Notes: generated from the letters alone by a model not told the origin. A stretch of DNA of 36,024 bases from Rhodopirellula sp. (GCA_002690925.1 NZGD01000195.1:1-36024), one strand, 5' to 3'; positions 1 to 8,149 are shown, counted from the stretch's first letter. A program made the numbers and translations.

Positions 1-176
1 GCCGCAGTGTTGGTCAATGCTAGCTCTGCCAATAATGTGTCGGTGATGCTCTGCCCCATAGAAGCCGGTTCCGCACCGTCGTATACCTCTATGATCGGCG
101 AGCTTATTGATCCGTTAGCGATTTTTGAGATGATGAGTTGCGCAATTTCCGAACGGATTGCAGTAGTCAGTTTCAT
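1..176 (-). CDS. Phage structural-type protein, N-terminal part only
   Basis: This is the first 58 codons of a gene running off the window's left edge. The ATG at 176 overlaps the TGA of the preceding gene (ATGA), so the two are translationally coupled. The protein starts MKLTTAIRSEIAQLI and continues with a segment containing IEVYDGAEPAS and LLAELAL. That resembles small phage proteins of unknown role with a Y-x-G-x-x-PA motif followed by LLA, often found near tail or neck genes (recalled pattern, not searched). It lies two genes after the tape measure gene, where lambda has minor tail genes, so a tail-tip or virion role is likely but unproven. Confidence 0.7.
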   Translation of the reverse strand, partial: MKLTTAIRSEIAQLIISKIANGSISSPIIEVYDGAEPASMGQSITDTLLAELALTNTA

Positions 177-526
177 TGATCGATTCGCCTCTCAACAAGA
201 ACCACCAGCCTGATGGATTCAGTGGCTTCAGAATAGTTTTCCGGGGCGCCGATAAAGCACCCCTCCTCAAACGACACAATCAAACGGCCATAGGCCTTAA
301 CCATGCGGATCACGTTCTCCACCTGGTCTTTACCTGAAGGGGTCCATTCAATGCTGAGCACCCGGTCAGCATCCGAGTAACCAAAATCATTGATCTCAGC
401 TTCCCCATCCAGCGTTGCCGTGCGCGAAACCCTTCGGGAAAAGTCAGCGAGGCCACGAGGGTCTGGGTTGTTCACAGTCACCAGACCATTTAAATCGAAC
501 TCAGGAGCAGTGATAAAAAGCATCAT
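173..526 (-). CDS. Tail-module protein of unknown function after tape measure
   Basis: The protein is 117 aa and acidic, with no signal peptide or membrane segment. I do not recognise a domain with confidence. Its start ATG overlaps the stop codon of the tape measure gene, and a GAGG lies about eight bases upstream. A second ATG follows immediately, so either could be used. The position corresponds to lambda gene M, a minor tail protein joining the tape measure to the tail tip. A minor tail or distal-tail role is inferred from position only. The C-terminal half has a beta-strand-like pattern (SIRLVVLVERR). Confidence 0.75.
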   Translation of the reverse strand: MMLFITAPEFDLNGLVTVNNPDPRGLADFSRRVSRTATLDGEAEINDFGYSDADRVLSIEWTPSGKDQVENVIRMVKAYGRLIVSFEEGCFIGAPENYSEATESIRLVVLVERRIDQ

Positions 527-3270
527 CCGTTAAGCCTCAGTAGCAGCTCTTCACCCTGCGCATTCATGCGCACCTGGATTCCCTCAAGGAGAGAGAACAT
601 CAGCGCCTCAAGATGCGGCTGAAGGCCATCGCCGGAAACCTTGATCATCGCGTCACCATTCTGGAGTTGCCGGGTTTTCTGGCGAATGTACTCAATCTGC
701 GCTTCAGTCAGCTTGCTCTGATCATTGAGGGATTGTTCGCGGTACTCATTTTCTTTGCGGAGCTGTTCATTGATGCTTATCTGAGTGAGGCGACTCGCAT
801 CATCGAAACCGCTGAAGAGGTCAGTAATTGTCTTGCCTGTGCTCTCGAAGGTGTCACTGATCGTGTCGGCTATGGCCTCAACCTGCTTGGCATTGGCTTC
901 GACTTCAGCAATGTCCAGCGAGATCTTCGCCTCGATGTTCTTGATTCGCTCATTGCTGGCGATCTTCTCCATCTCGATGAAGAACTCTTCAGATTTCTCC
1001 ACCGCCTTTTCCGTTTTCTTGGCGGTGTCCTCCATGGCATTGCCGGATTTGACGATGGTTCCGGAGAAGGAATTGATCTTACCGGTGGCTTCGTCATAGC
1101 CCAGCTGAAGAGCTTTGTTGTTCTCCGCGAGCACTTCCGTGGTTTTCGATACTTCACCGAGGGCACCACCGCTCGCCGATACCTGACGATTCAGTTCTTC
1201 AACGGCATCAGTAATACCGCGCTGTGAGCCACTGAATTCCTCAGTCTTGTTGGCATTGTCCACCAACTGCTGAGCGTAACGGTTGAACTCCTGGCGTTGC
1301 TCTTCTGTGATTTCAGTGGTGTAACCCATGGTCTGGCCAAGGGTTTTGTTCATCTCGTCGTAGCGCTGACTGATCTGCCGAAGTTCTTCGGTTTCGTCCT
1401 GCAGCTTTTTGATCTCACCGGTGGCAGGCGCGAAGCTTTCGGCTAGAGATTTGATCTCATCCGCATTGAAGTACTGATAAAGCTTGGAGCCAATGGAACC
1501 AAATTCTTCCTCAATATAATCATTGATGAATGTTCCGAAGGCATAGCCGCCAGTCAAAGCCAGACCCAGCAGGCCACCCTTTCCCGCTGTAGTTGCAGCA
1601 ATCCCCTTAATGCTGTTCAGGTTGCCGATAATCGCCTTGAAACCCTGAGCGCCAGCTAGAGCAGTCAGACCAGTACCAACACTACTCAGCCCTCCGGCCA
1701 AACCTCCAAGGGCCGGAAGCACCGTATCGATCGCTTTCCCAACACCCAGGATCTCACCAACCGTTTTCTTGGTGGTGCCATCAAGCTGTTCGAATTCCTC
1801 GATCCCTTTGCCAATGGCCTGGAATAGAGGCTCAAGCCCTTCGGCAATTCCGCTGGAGACCTGCACCAACGCGGTGAACGCATCCACCACCCGCTGCATC
1901 GCAGACTGCAGGCCTTCCACGGTGGAAAGATCCACGTTGCCAAACAGGCCCACAAACAAATCATCCAGTTCACCACCCAAATCACCAAAGGATTCAAGAA
2001 GGTCAGAGAAGTCCAGCCCTGAGAGCGCTTCAGGGAAGTTTTGGGCAATAACCTGAAGCTTCTGATCGATGTCCTGAGCAAGCCCTTCCAGGCCGTTCAG
2101 GATCGGTGCAAACGCGCCATCATCCAGCTTTATCTCATTGCCCAGGGAATTGAAGATGCTGGTGATTGACTCCACCGCAGAGCGGGTTTCGTCCGTGAGA
2201 TTTGAGCCCAGTTCGATTAGCGCTGAATTAACGTTGTTCTGAAGGGTTTGTCCAAGCAGCCCAAGGGTATTGGTCAGTTCCTTTGAGGCAGTTACCGCAT
2301 CACCTGCGTTGCTGCCGTATTTTTCAAGACTTTCCGAAAGCCTCTCGGAGTTTTCGCCAGTTAAGGCAAGCACTGGAACAAGCGCCTCTTGCGTGCCGAA
2401 GAGCTCTCTGAGAACGGTCACGTTGCCGCCAGTCTTATCTGTTACCTCTTGCAAGAAACCTGCAAGTCCCTTGCTTGCAAGGGCGCTGGCGTTGAACTCA
2501 ATGCCAAGCTCATTGGCCAGTTCAGTTGCCTGCTTTGACGGGCCTATAATTGAGTTAAGGGCAGCCCTTATGCCAGTAATTGTTTCGGCAGTACTGGTGC
2601 CGGTTCCAGAAGTAATGGTGGCAATGGCTGCGCCAATCTCTTTAAACGAAAGCCCTGCCGCATCAGCGATAGGGGCTAGCCTACCGATTGTAGACGCCAG
2701 TTCCGGTATCGTCGTTTGGCCAAGTTGAACAGTTGTAAAGAAGTCATCAGCGAATGCGCCGGCCTGATCTGCCGATGCGCCGAACGCATTTAGAGTGCTG
2801 ACCAAGGCGGCAGTGGTTTCGCCCAGGTCCGCCCGACCGGCGATGGACAATGTTTCAGCCGCAGCCAGAAGTTCCAGCGAATCCTTGTAATCAACGCCCG
2901 CAGAGATTGCGCTATATGTAGCGCTGGTTATTGCGTCCAGAGAGGCGGTCGAGGTCTCAGAATACGAAAGGATCTGGTCCTGAAAATCCCGGAGGTTGTC
3001 CGCTGGCTGCCCGATCAGGGTGGCGATCTCACCAAAGGCCGTATCGAAATCATCCGACAGCTTCACTGCGAAGGCGGTGATACCCACACCAGCAGCAGCC
3101 AGAGCAAGATCCAGCTTCACGATACTGTCTGTGATATCGGCCAGAACGCCGGTCACGTTGCCGGTTTTGTTCACCAGGCCATCCAGCCCACGTCCAACTG
3201 AGTTGATGGCACCGCCAGTGTCGTCAACGCCGCCGAAGATCAGCTCTACCGTTTTCTTGAGGTCTGCCAT
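523..3270 (-). CDS. Tail tape measure protein
   Basis: This is the longest gene of the window (915 aa from the chosen start). It fits phage tail tape measure proteins of the TP901/P2-like type: a conserved N-terminal region of about residues 50-350 with Gly/Ala/Ser/Thr-rich helices, a hydrophobic middle at about 540-590, and a coiled-coil C-terminus. Such proteins set tail length and leave with the DNA at infection. I chose the ATG at 3270 (MADLKKTVELIFGG) because CGGAGAAAAC sits just upstream. An in-frame ATG five codons earlier falls in the T-tract of the upstream terminator and has no RBS. At about 1.5 angstrom per residue a tail of about 135 nm would be expected (family rule of thumb). 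Confidence 0.93.
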   Translation of the reverse strand: MADLKKTVELIFGGVDDTGGAINSVGRGLDGLVNKTGNVTGVLADITDSIVKLDLALAAAGVGITAFAVKLSDDFDTAFGEIATLIGQPADNLRDFQDQILSYSETSTASLDAITSATYSAISAGVDYKDSLELLAAAETLSIAGRADLGETTAALVSTLNAFGASADQAGAFADDFFTTVQLGQTTIPELASTIGRLAPIADAAGLSFKEIGAAIATITSGTGTSTAETITGIRAALNSIIGPSKQATELANELGIEFNASALASKGLAGFLQEVTDKTGGNVTVLRELFGTQEALVPVLALTGENSERLSESLEKYGSNAGDAVTASKELTNTLGLLGQTLQNNVNSALIELGSNLTDETRSAVESITSIFNSLGNEIKLDDGAFAPILNGLEGLAQDIDQKLQVIAQNFPEALSGLDFSDLLESFGDLGGELDDLFVGLFGNVDLSTVEGLQSAMQRVVDAFTALVQVSSGIAEGLEPLFQAIGKGIEEFEQLDGTTKKTVGEILGVGKAIDTVLPALGGLAGGLSSVGTGLTALAGAQGFKAIIGNLNSIKGIAATTAGKGGLLGLALTGGYAFGTFINDYIEEEFGSIGSKLYQYFNADEIKSLAESFAPATGEIKKLQDETEELRQISQRYDEMNKTLGQTMGYTTEITEEQRQEFNRYAQQLVDNANKTEEFSGSQRGITDAVEELNRQVSASGGALGEVSKTTEVLAENNKALQLGYDEATGKINSFSGTIVKSGNAMEDTAKKTEKAVEKSEEFFIEMEKIASNERIKNIEAKISLDIAEVEANAKQVEAIADTISDTFESTGKTITDLFSGFDDASRLTQISINEQLRKENEYREQSLNDQSKLTEAQIEYIRQKTRQLQNGDAMIKVSGDGLQPHLEALMFSLLEGIQVRMNAQGEELLLRLNG

Positions 3271-3283
3271 GTTTTCTCCGGGC

Positions 3284-3310
3284 ATAAAAAAACCCTACCG
3301 AAGCAGGGTT
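3284..3310 (-). terminator. Intrinsic terminator before tape measure gene
   Basis: On the minus strand AACCCT pairs with AGGGTT around a GC-containing loop and is followed by seven T residues. It lies between the DUF4124 gene (end 3330) and the tape measure gene (start 3270), inside the late operon. Late transcription would have to read through it, as expected under Q antitermination. The sequence after the T-tract is nearly identical to that after the terminator at 9985-10010. Confidence 0.8.
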
Positions 3311-3329
3311 GTTTAATTCAGGATTTGCT

Positions 3330-3746
3330 CTAGCTGCAGTAGTAAGCCACTTCGCTTTCCCAGCGAGTTACGCGGTCCTCCGCATCACGCCGCTCACTTT
3401 GCTTGTAGCCGCGCCTGAGCAACTGATCGAGTTCATTCTCATACCTTTGAAGTATAATTTTCGCCTTGCGGCACGAACTGGATTCAGCACGGGGTTGCTG
3501 CGACGTTGAAGCAATATCGTTATCAGCTCTGCGATCTGCTCTTTCCTGGTCTATCTGGTCAAGCATTTCTCGCTGGCTATCCGTGACCATTGATCCCGTC
3601 TTGCTTTCCCGGATGTGCACTTCCTCCTGCTGACCAGGTGGCGGCTGATTCCCAAAGTGAACGTTGCCGTTCTCATCGGTCCACTTGTAGACCTGGGCAA
3701 CGGCGGAGAATGAAAGGCTGGCTAACAGCAGGACTAAGAAGCGCAT
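3330..3746 (-). CDS. Secreted DUF4124-like protein inserted in the tail operon
   Basis: The protein is 138 aa with a clear Sec signal peptide: MRF, a hydrophobic run LVLLLASLSFSAVA, then a likely cleavage site near AVA-Q. Next comes VYKWTDENGNVHFGNQPPP, the typical DUF4124 domain (YKWxDxxGxxHFxxxPP) of proteobacterial periplasmic proteins. The rest is charged and coiled-coil-like, with two cysteines near SSCRKAK and YYCS. GGAGG lies upstream of the ATG. The gene sits between the G/T tail-chaperone genes and the tape measure gene, where lambda has nothing, and is followed by its own terminator. It therefore looks like a moron expressed from the lysogen or late in infection. Function is unknown; envelope modification or superinfection exclusion would be speculation. 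Confidence 0.88.
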   Translation of the reverse strand: MRFLVLLLASLSFSAVAQVYKWTDENGNVHFGNQPPPGQQEEVHIRESKTGSMVTDSQREMLDQIDQERADRRADNDIASTSQQPRAESSSCRKAKIILQRYENELDQLLRRGYKQSERRDAEDRVTRWESEVAYYCS

Positions 3747-3774
3747 GGATTACCTCCGTGTAACAGTTTGTAAA

Positions 3775-3783
3775 ACCATAGCA
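3775..3783 (-). promoter_or_regulatory. Possible extended -10 promoter of the DUF4124 gene
   Basis: The minus strand reads TGCTATGGT, an extended -10 (TGn) with TATGGT, about 30 bases upstream of the DUF4124 start codon and just after the T-extension stop. No good -35 is visible. The site would allow expression of the inserted gene independent of the late operon. It is weak evidence. Confidence 0.3.
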
Positions 3784-3785
3784 CA

Positions 3786-3941
3786 TTACTTTTTGCTCTG
3801 CGCCTCGAACCAGAGAGCCCACAAAGCCACTTCGGTTTCCGTAAGGTAGCCCTCTGGAAACACATCAGGCCGGATCTCAAACAGGAACCGGTCCTTGCGA
3901 TCCGCCAGGGCTAGGCTGGTTTGGATGTCTGGCTCTTTCCA
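3786..3941 (-). CDS. Tail assembly chaperone T extension (-1 frame)
   Basis: A 51-codon open stretch in the -1 frame relative to gene G overlaps the G stop at 3911 and ends at TAA 3786. It reads WKEPDIQTSLALADRK and continues to an aromatic-rich end (ALWALWFEAQSKK), with no start codon or RBS of its own. In lambda and most siphophages the T part is made only as a G-T fusion by -1 frameshifting and acts in assembling the tail tube around the tape measure protein. Size, position and frame offset all fit. It would be missed by an ATG-based gene caller. Confidence 0.82.
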   Translation of the reverse strand, partial: WKEPDIQTSLALADRKDRFLFEIRPDVFPEGYLTETEVALWALWFEAQSKK

Positions 3942-4417
3942 GAGGGCTTTCGCTTTACCTGGGCAACCTTGCCCTGGCCAGTCAGGTCATAGATATGAAC
4001 GGACAGTTCCAGGAAGTCCATGGGGAACGCATCCGCAATGCGCACCACATCCTGAATCTTCAGCTGTGGTGAGACCACCGCCATCTGAATGTGTGAAAGC
4101 TTTTTCGCCAGAGCCTTTGGCGTGTCATCGCCAAGCCCCAGGCCAGAGAGCAAGCCCTGAGCCCTTTCGGATTCGGTGCCGGCCAGTTGCTCTGCCACCT
4201 TCAGCAGCACTTTGCTGTTGTCCGCTTCCTGGTCTGCTTTAGCCAGCTCCTGAGCCGTCAGGCCTCGCACCCGGTAAACCACGGGTTTCGGCTTGGCATC
4301 ATCGCCCTCACCTTCATAGCCACCAAAGCCAGCAGCTGTGAGACCAGAGAGCGGGACATCCTGTTCCCGCTCCTGGAACTTCGCCTTGCGGAAAGCGGCA
4401 AGGTCGAAATTACTCAC
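3911..4417 (-). CDS. G: Tail assembly chaperone G
   Basis: The protein is 168 aa. It starts MSNFDLAAFRKAKF, has a mid-region VYRVRGLTAQELAKADQ that is typical of phage tail assembly chaperones, and ends in a basic tail where frameshifting occurs. The protein binds the tape measure protein during tail assembly. It overlaps the end of the tail tube gene by four bases (ATG within the stop region). The gene pair G/GT lies between the tail tube and tape measure genes in nearly all siphophages. Identification rests on position plus the overlapping -1 frame reading. Confidence 0.85.
   Translation of the reverse strand: MSNFDLAAFRKAKFQEREQDVPLSGLTAAGFGGYEGEGDDAKPKPVVYRVRGLTAQELAKADQEADNSKVLLKVAEQLAGTESERAQGLLSGLGLGDDTPKALAKKLSHIQMAVVSPQLKIQDVVRIADAFPMDFLELSVHIYDLTGQGKVAQVKRKPSGKSQTSKPA
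3935..3941 (-). other. Candidate -1 frameshift site for G-T fusion
   Basis: On the minus strand T GGA AAG occurs 24 bases before the G stop codon. Lambda uses G GGA AAG at the equivalent place. Here the A-site slip AAG to AAA is ideal, but the P-site slip GGA to TGG is poor. Candidates a few codons upstream in the same frame (GTA AAG, CGA AAG) cannot be excluded. Confidence 0.55.
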
Positions 4418-5385
4418 AGCGATACCTCTTTGCCCTTCTCATCCACGTTGATAGTGCAATTAGCCACCACATCCCCCCCGGGCGGGTAGCTCCGCGCAAA
4501 GGACAGAACGCCCTGCTCAATGAAGTGCTGGGGCCGGGTCTTGTCTGGGTAGAAGCGGAAGTACAGGTTCTGGCCCTGAGCAATGGCAATGGTATCGCTG
4601 ATGCCATCGGTGAGGTCCACGCTGAAGGTGGCGTTATTCAAGCTCCGGGAACGGGAGTTCTTCACCCGGGTGTAGGTCTGCTTACTGGAAGAGGAAAAGC
4701 CAACCTCGGAAGGCACGAAGTCGTAAGCATCGAACGCTTCAATGAACTCCGGAGTGGCAAAGCTGGCATAAACGCCTTTGGTCACATTGCCAGTGTGGAT
4801 CTTCTTCAACGCGGAGCTGAAGCTCACCTCACCATTCACGTAGTCAATGGTGGCGATCGGGAACACGGCACTTTCCATGTGCACGTTCACCAGCTGGAAG
4901 ATCTCGCCTTCAGTAACCGGCGCCGCATCCTGGCTGTTCAACCGAACTTGCGACAATTCGATGGAGCCAACTGGGATCAGCGGAGGGCCACCAGCGGAGC
5001 CACGCGTTTCGGAAAAGGTGGTGCCTTCTGTTCCCTGAACCACGGTAACAGATCCCGCATTGTCACACACGATGCTGTTCACAATGTGGGTATCAGTGAC
5101 CGCACGAGTCACCGCGATATCCGCCTGAGCCGCAACCGCAAGTTCCTGCCCCTGGGAAAAGGCAGTGAAAGCTGCGATCGCTACCGAATCGTTGCCAGAT
5201 GCCGGGGAGCAGGCACCACCGGTAACCACACCATCAGCCCGAACCACAGGCGCAAAGCCGGCAGCCTGTGACCACAGCTCTTCACCGGATTCAAAGGTTT
5301 GCGCATCGCCGGAATCGGACAATGCAGTCATGGGAAAGGCGTTCTGCCCGCCTTCAAATTCGAGCAGCGCGTTGTCTGTAGACAT
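4414..5385 (-). CDS. V: Major tail tube protein (gpV-like)
   Basis: The protein is 323 aa from the ATG at 5385 (MSTDNALLEFEGG), chosen for the AGGAGAAA just upstream; an in-frame ATG seven codons earlier lacks an RBS. The sequence is beta-rich with a repeated pattern of short strands, and contains ELSQVRLNSQDAAPVTEG and VGFSSSSKQTYTRVKN. It lies between the tail terminator and the G chaperone, the place of lambda V. It is larger than lambda V (246 aa), which may mean an additional surface domain. Family-level identity is mainly by position and fold-like composition. Confidence 0.82.
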   Translation of the reverse strand: MSTDNALLEFEGGQNAFPMTALSDSGDAQTFESGEELWSQAAGFAPVVRADGVVTGGACSPASGNDSVAIAAFTAFSQGQELAVAAQADIAVTRAVTDTHIVNSIVCDNAGSVTVVQGTEGTTFSETRGSAGGPPLIPVGSIELSQVRLNSQDAAPVTEGEIFQLVNVHMESAVFPIATIDYVNGEVSFSSALKKIHTGNVTKGVYASFATPEFIEAFDAYDFVPSEVGFSSSSKQTYTRVKNSRSRSLNNATFSVDLTDGISDTIAIAQGQNLYFRFYPDKTRPQHFIEQGVLSFARSYPPGGDVVANCTINVDEKGKEVSL

Positions 5386-5442
5386 AGGGTTTCTCCTGGT
5401 TTTCAAGCGCCACCGGGCGCGGGGTTTGTCTGACTGGAGGTG

Positions 5443-5853
5443 TTACTGGTAAGGGCTGGTATTGCTGGTTTCGTAAACGATCTGGAAAGTCACCAGAATG
5501 ATCATTTCGTTCTGGCCCGGATCTGGGGAATCCAGAACCGAATCCGTGTAGCTAATGTGCTTGCAGAGCCCGCCAAGGGTCTGATCGCTCGCCAGGGCAT
5601 CATTCAGCAGCCCTGCCAGCATCTGATTGCCCTGGACGCTGGAATTGATTGTGGTATCCACTTTGGCCATCTCCCCGACATTGAGCGTCAGGGTCATTTC
5701 ATACTTCCGGTACTTCAGCTTCTCGGCCGTTTCGGAAGGATCCCAGATAACCCGTGCAGGGAGATCCTGTTCGCTGTCCAGCTGCTCGCCACGCTTCGCA
5801 TTCAAGCGATCGGCAAAGGCCTGAACAACCTGTTCTCGAATGCTATCTGGCAT
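5443..5853 (-). CDS. U: Tail terminator protein (gpU-like)
   Basis: The protein is 136 aa, beginning MPDSIREQVVQAFADRL, with a central beta strand segment (YRKYEMTLTLNVGEM) and a final strand (MIILVTFQIVYETS). This is the usual layout of phage tail terminator/minor tail U proteins, which form the hexameric ring that stops tube growth and joins tail to head. It directly precedes the tail tube gene and overlaps the stop codon of the Z-like gene. The size is close to that of lambda U (131 aa). Confidence 0.8.
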   Translation of the reverse strand: MPDSIREQVVQAFADRLNAKRGEQLDSEQDLPARVIWDPSETAEKLKYRKYEMTLTLNVGEMAKVDTTINSSVQGNQMLAGLLNDALASDQTLGGLCKHISYTDSVLDSPDPGQNEMIILVTFQIVYETSNTSPYQ

Positions 5854-6470
5854 CAGAAGCCCCTCAGAATGGCGTCGATTTCTTTCTCGAATTGCTGCAG
5901 CTGGTAAAGCGCCAGTGGCTCAGCGATGTCCTCTTTCACATCCGTGAACACCTGGGAAAGCGAAGGCCCGTAGAAGACTTTGATCCTTCCGCCGTCAGAA
6001 CCGATCTTCGAACGCCGGCCAACAATCGCAACACGGCCATTGGTGCCTGGCAGAACCATGTAGAAAGGCTTGCCCTTAATCTCGCTGTCACCTTCAAAAA
6101 CCTTGGCGCCACCGGTTGGCTTCACCTTGACTCGGATTCCACGCTTCGGAATCGAGGGCGGTTTGAGCCAGCTGGTCTTGTCACCGGCAATGCTTGTATC
6201 CGTTGAGAAGCGCGAAAGCAGAAGACCCCGGGAAGGTGTCGAAATCTTTGCCTGGAGCTTTTTCTGTGAGGCCTTAGTGATCGTCATCAGGCTTTTCACA
6301 TAGGCCGCATTCAGGCGAACCTGTTTCCGAATCTCTTTACTGGACTCAGTGCGGCTCTTTGTAATGGTTTTGTTGAGGGATCTGGCATGCGCACGAGTGG
6401 CGCCATCCGAAAACTTCGCCAGCAGGGCCCGCACTTCCTGCAGGCTGGAGCGATCAACTTCAACTTGCAT
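5853..6470 (-). CDS. Z: Minor tail protein Z family
   Basis: The protein is 205 aa and strongly basic in its N-terminal half (SLNKTITKSRTESSKEIRKQ, a pattern typical of prophage minor tail protein Z), followed by the loop LPGTNGRVAIVGR. In lambda, Z is needed for tails to inject properly and acts at the tail end that meets the head. It overlaps the FII-like gene by 11 bases and the U-like gene by one base, indicating coupled translation. The length matches lambda Z (192 aa). Confidence 0.85.
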   Translation of the reverse strand: MQVEVDRSSLQEVRALLAKFSDGATRAHARSLNKTITKSRTESSKEIRKQVRLNAAYVKSLMTITKASQKKLQAKISTPSRGLLLSRFSTDTSIAGDKTSWLKPPSIPKRGIRVKVKPTGGAKVFEGDSEIKGKPFYMVLPGTNGRVAIVGRRSKIGSDGGRIKVFYGPSLSQVFTDVKEDIAEPLALYQLQQFEKEIDAILRGF

Positions 6471-6774
6471 TTGCGTAGTGCCTCGTCACATGGCCGTCAT
6501 CGGTGATCAGCCCATCCAGCACCCAATCAGTTTGCCCGATGGTTACCTTGTCACCCCGGCGCGGCCGATCCACGTAGCTCTTCCGGATTTCGATCTGGTT
6601 CCGGAACGTGGGCAGGTTGGTGTCATACACCTGGCGCTGTTCCACATCGCGATCCAGAATGCAGCGGATCTCAAAGCTGGCGCCCTGGCTATCGGTGTAC
6701 ACCGCATCCACGGCGAACTGTTCATCAATGGCGGACTCAAGCCGGTCCGCCACTGAATCGAACTTGCTGGCCAT
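6460..6774 (-). CDS. Head-tail joining protein (gpFII-like)
   Basis: The protein is 104 aa, starting MASKFDSVADRLESAIDEQF, with a beta-barrel-like body and a conserved ending of the type RRGDKVTIGQTDWVLDG. This resembles small lambda FII/gp53-type connector proteins that provide the tail attachment surface on the filled head. Its ATG overlaps the stop of the upstream gene, and it is followed by Z and U as in lambda. The function is assigned from order plus the GD-x-V-x-I-x-G-x-x-W/Y motif. Confidence 0.78.
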   Translation of the reverse strand: MASKFDSVADRLESAIDEQFAVDAVYTDSQGASFEIRCILDRDVEQRQVYDTNLPTFRNQIEIRKSYVDRPRRGDKVTIGQTDWVLDGLITDDGHVTRHYANAS

Positions 6775-7037
6775 CAGTTGCCGCTTTGCTCGTCGCCGTT
6801 TTCGTCATCGTCCGACGCACTACCGCTGGCGTCTGGTGCAGCGCCAGAGGCAAGCACAGGGCGCTCACCCAATTCGCCATCGTCTTTGATCACGCGAACG
6901 CAGCCTTCATACTTCTTCAGCTCAGCAGCGGTCATTTCGCCTTTGGTGCCAGCCTTGATCACGATCTTTTCACCGGTGGATTTATCGCGGTCTTCAACCC
7001 GCTTGATAAACACCACTCTGGTTTTCTTTGCAGCCAT
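6774..7037 (-). CDS. Small head-completion-region protein (FI position)
   Basis: The protein is 87 aa from the ATG at 7037 (MAAKKTRVVFIKRV). AAGGTG is placed six bases upstream of this ATG but abuts the alternative ATG at 7046. A basic N-terminal part (KTRVVFIKRVEDRDKSTGEK) precedes an acidic low-complexity tail rich in Asp, Ser and Gly. It occupies the lambda FI position between capsid and FII genes. FI assists DNA packaging, but no sequence homology is evident, so the role is positional inference. Confidence 0.7.
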   Translation of the reverse strand: MAAKKTRVVFIKRVEDRDKSTGEKIVIKAGTKGEMTAAELKKYEGCVRVIKDDGELGERPVLASGAAPDASGSASDDDENGDEQSGN

Positions 7038-7068
7038 GTCATTCACCTTTCAGGATTTGATTCAGATA

Positions 7069-7106
7069 TGAAAAAGCCGGCCCATTTCGTGAAAAAGGGC
7101 CGGCTT
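7069..7106 (-). terminator. Intrinsic terminator after major capsid gene
   Basis: AAGCCGGCCC at 7097-7106 (minus) pairs perfectly with GGGCCGGCTT at 7074-7083 around a 13-base loop, followed by a run of five T. It sits just after the capsid gene stop. It probably limits read-through to downstream tail genes, or trims the abundant capsid transcript, when antitermination is incomplete. Confidence 0.85.
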
Positions 7107-7129
7107 AGTTCAGGGTTTCAGCGCTCCGC

Positions 7130-8149
7130 TTACGGAGTGGGCAGAACCTTCGCACACAGGGTGGCGTCGATCCGGCGAAGAACCGGCAGCGGGCCGGATT
7201 GAGTCATGATGTACTCAACGCCAGGATCAGTGTCCGGCCAGTTCTTTGGCCACATTTCTGCTTCTCGGTACTGGGCGCCGGCATCCAGAATCGCGCCATA
7301 GGTGCGCACCCCGCTGGCGCCAGCAACACTCGCAACCACAATATGGCCGTAAGGAATGAAGTACTGCTTGTTGCCCTGGGCATCCTTGTACCAGCCCTTG
7401 TACTCCCACAGCTCCGCGCCATTTTCACGGAAGCGGCCAGCGTACGATGCATCCAGTTCCGCTGGCGCCATTTCCAAACGGGTCTCGGAACCACGGCGGG
7501 TTTCAGCCAGGTCCTTGAACTCTTCGTCTTTAAAGGCTGCACGCAGAGTTCCAGGGCCAAAGAACACGTGGGTTGCCGGAGCTTCCAGCAGTTCAAACCA
7601 ATCCTGAAAATCCTCAACTGGATTGGCAGTGGTCTGGTTCCAGGCACCGGCGCCGCCGGAGATATCAATAGTTAGGTTCGGGTCGCGACGGAAATCCAGA
7701 AGTTTCTCCGGATACTTCGGCCCAGAAACAACCACCTGGCCAGTCAGGAGCACCTGCGCCAGCATCCACTCTTCACGGCGACGGATCTTTTTGCGGTGAG
7801 TGGCCAGCAAATCCATTCGGATCGCGTCCGCCCTTTCCTCTGGCGTCAGCGGTCCACTGAACCCTTCCCCGGGACGACGTTCCAAAACACGATCGGGACT
7901 CACAACATCCTTCGGTTTCAGATAAGGCGGAATGAACTTCCGAAGTTCGCCACCCGGCTGTTGGCTCACCTGGCCAGGCACGTAGGGGCTCACAAACGGA
8001 GCCAGTTTGAAATCCTCATCCCAGGCATCAAAGGCAATTTCTTTGGTGCCAAAAGTCACGAACCCCGGGCAAAAGAGGTTCAGCAGGAACGGCATGAACG
8101 GATCCAGACGGCGGGTACCGTCCAGCAACTCAGTGGTGCTGTAGGTCAT
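7130..8149 (-). CDS. E: Major capsid protein (gpE-like)
   Basis: The protein is 339 aa, starting MTYSTTELLDGTRRLDPFM with a typical segment FGTKEIAFDAWDED. It matches the lambda E major capsid family in length (341 aa) and N-terminal style. These HK97-fold proteins form the icosahedral shell, and the decoration protein encoded just upstream binds it. GAGGAGATC precedes the ATG. It follows the protease and decoration genes exactly as in lambda C-D-E and is terminated by a strong hairpin. Confidence 0.95.
   Translation of the reverse strand: MTYSTTELLDGTRRLDPFMPFLLNLFCPGFVTFGTKEIAFDAWDEDFKLAPFVSPYVPGQVSQQPGGELRKFIPPYLKPKDVVSPDRVLERRPGEGFSGPLTPEERADAIRMDLLATHRKKIRRREEWMLAQVLLTGQVVVSGPKYPEKLLDFRRDPNLTIDISGGAGAWNQTTANPVEDFQDWFELLEAPATHVFFGPGTLRAAFKDEEFKDLAETRRGSETRLEMAPAELDASYAGRFRENGAELWEYKGWYKDAQGNKQYFIPYGHIVVASVAGASGVRTYGAILDAGAQYREAEMWPKNWPDTDPGVEYIMTQSGPLPVLRRIDATLCAKVLPTP

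Noticed and set aside
3271..3285. Tape measure start at 3285 (MPGENMADLKK)
   Set aside because: That ATG lies in the terminator T-tract and the RBS CGGAG lies after it, so the start at 3270 is preferred.
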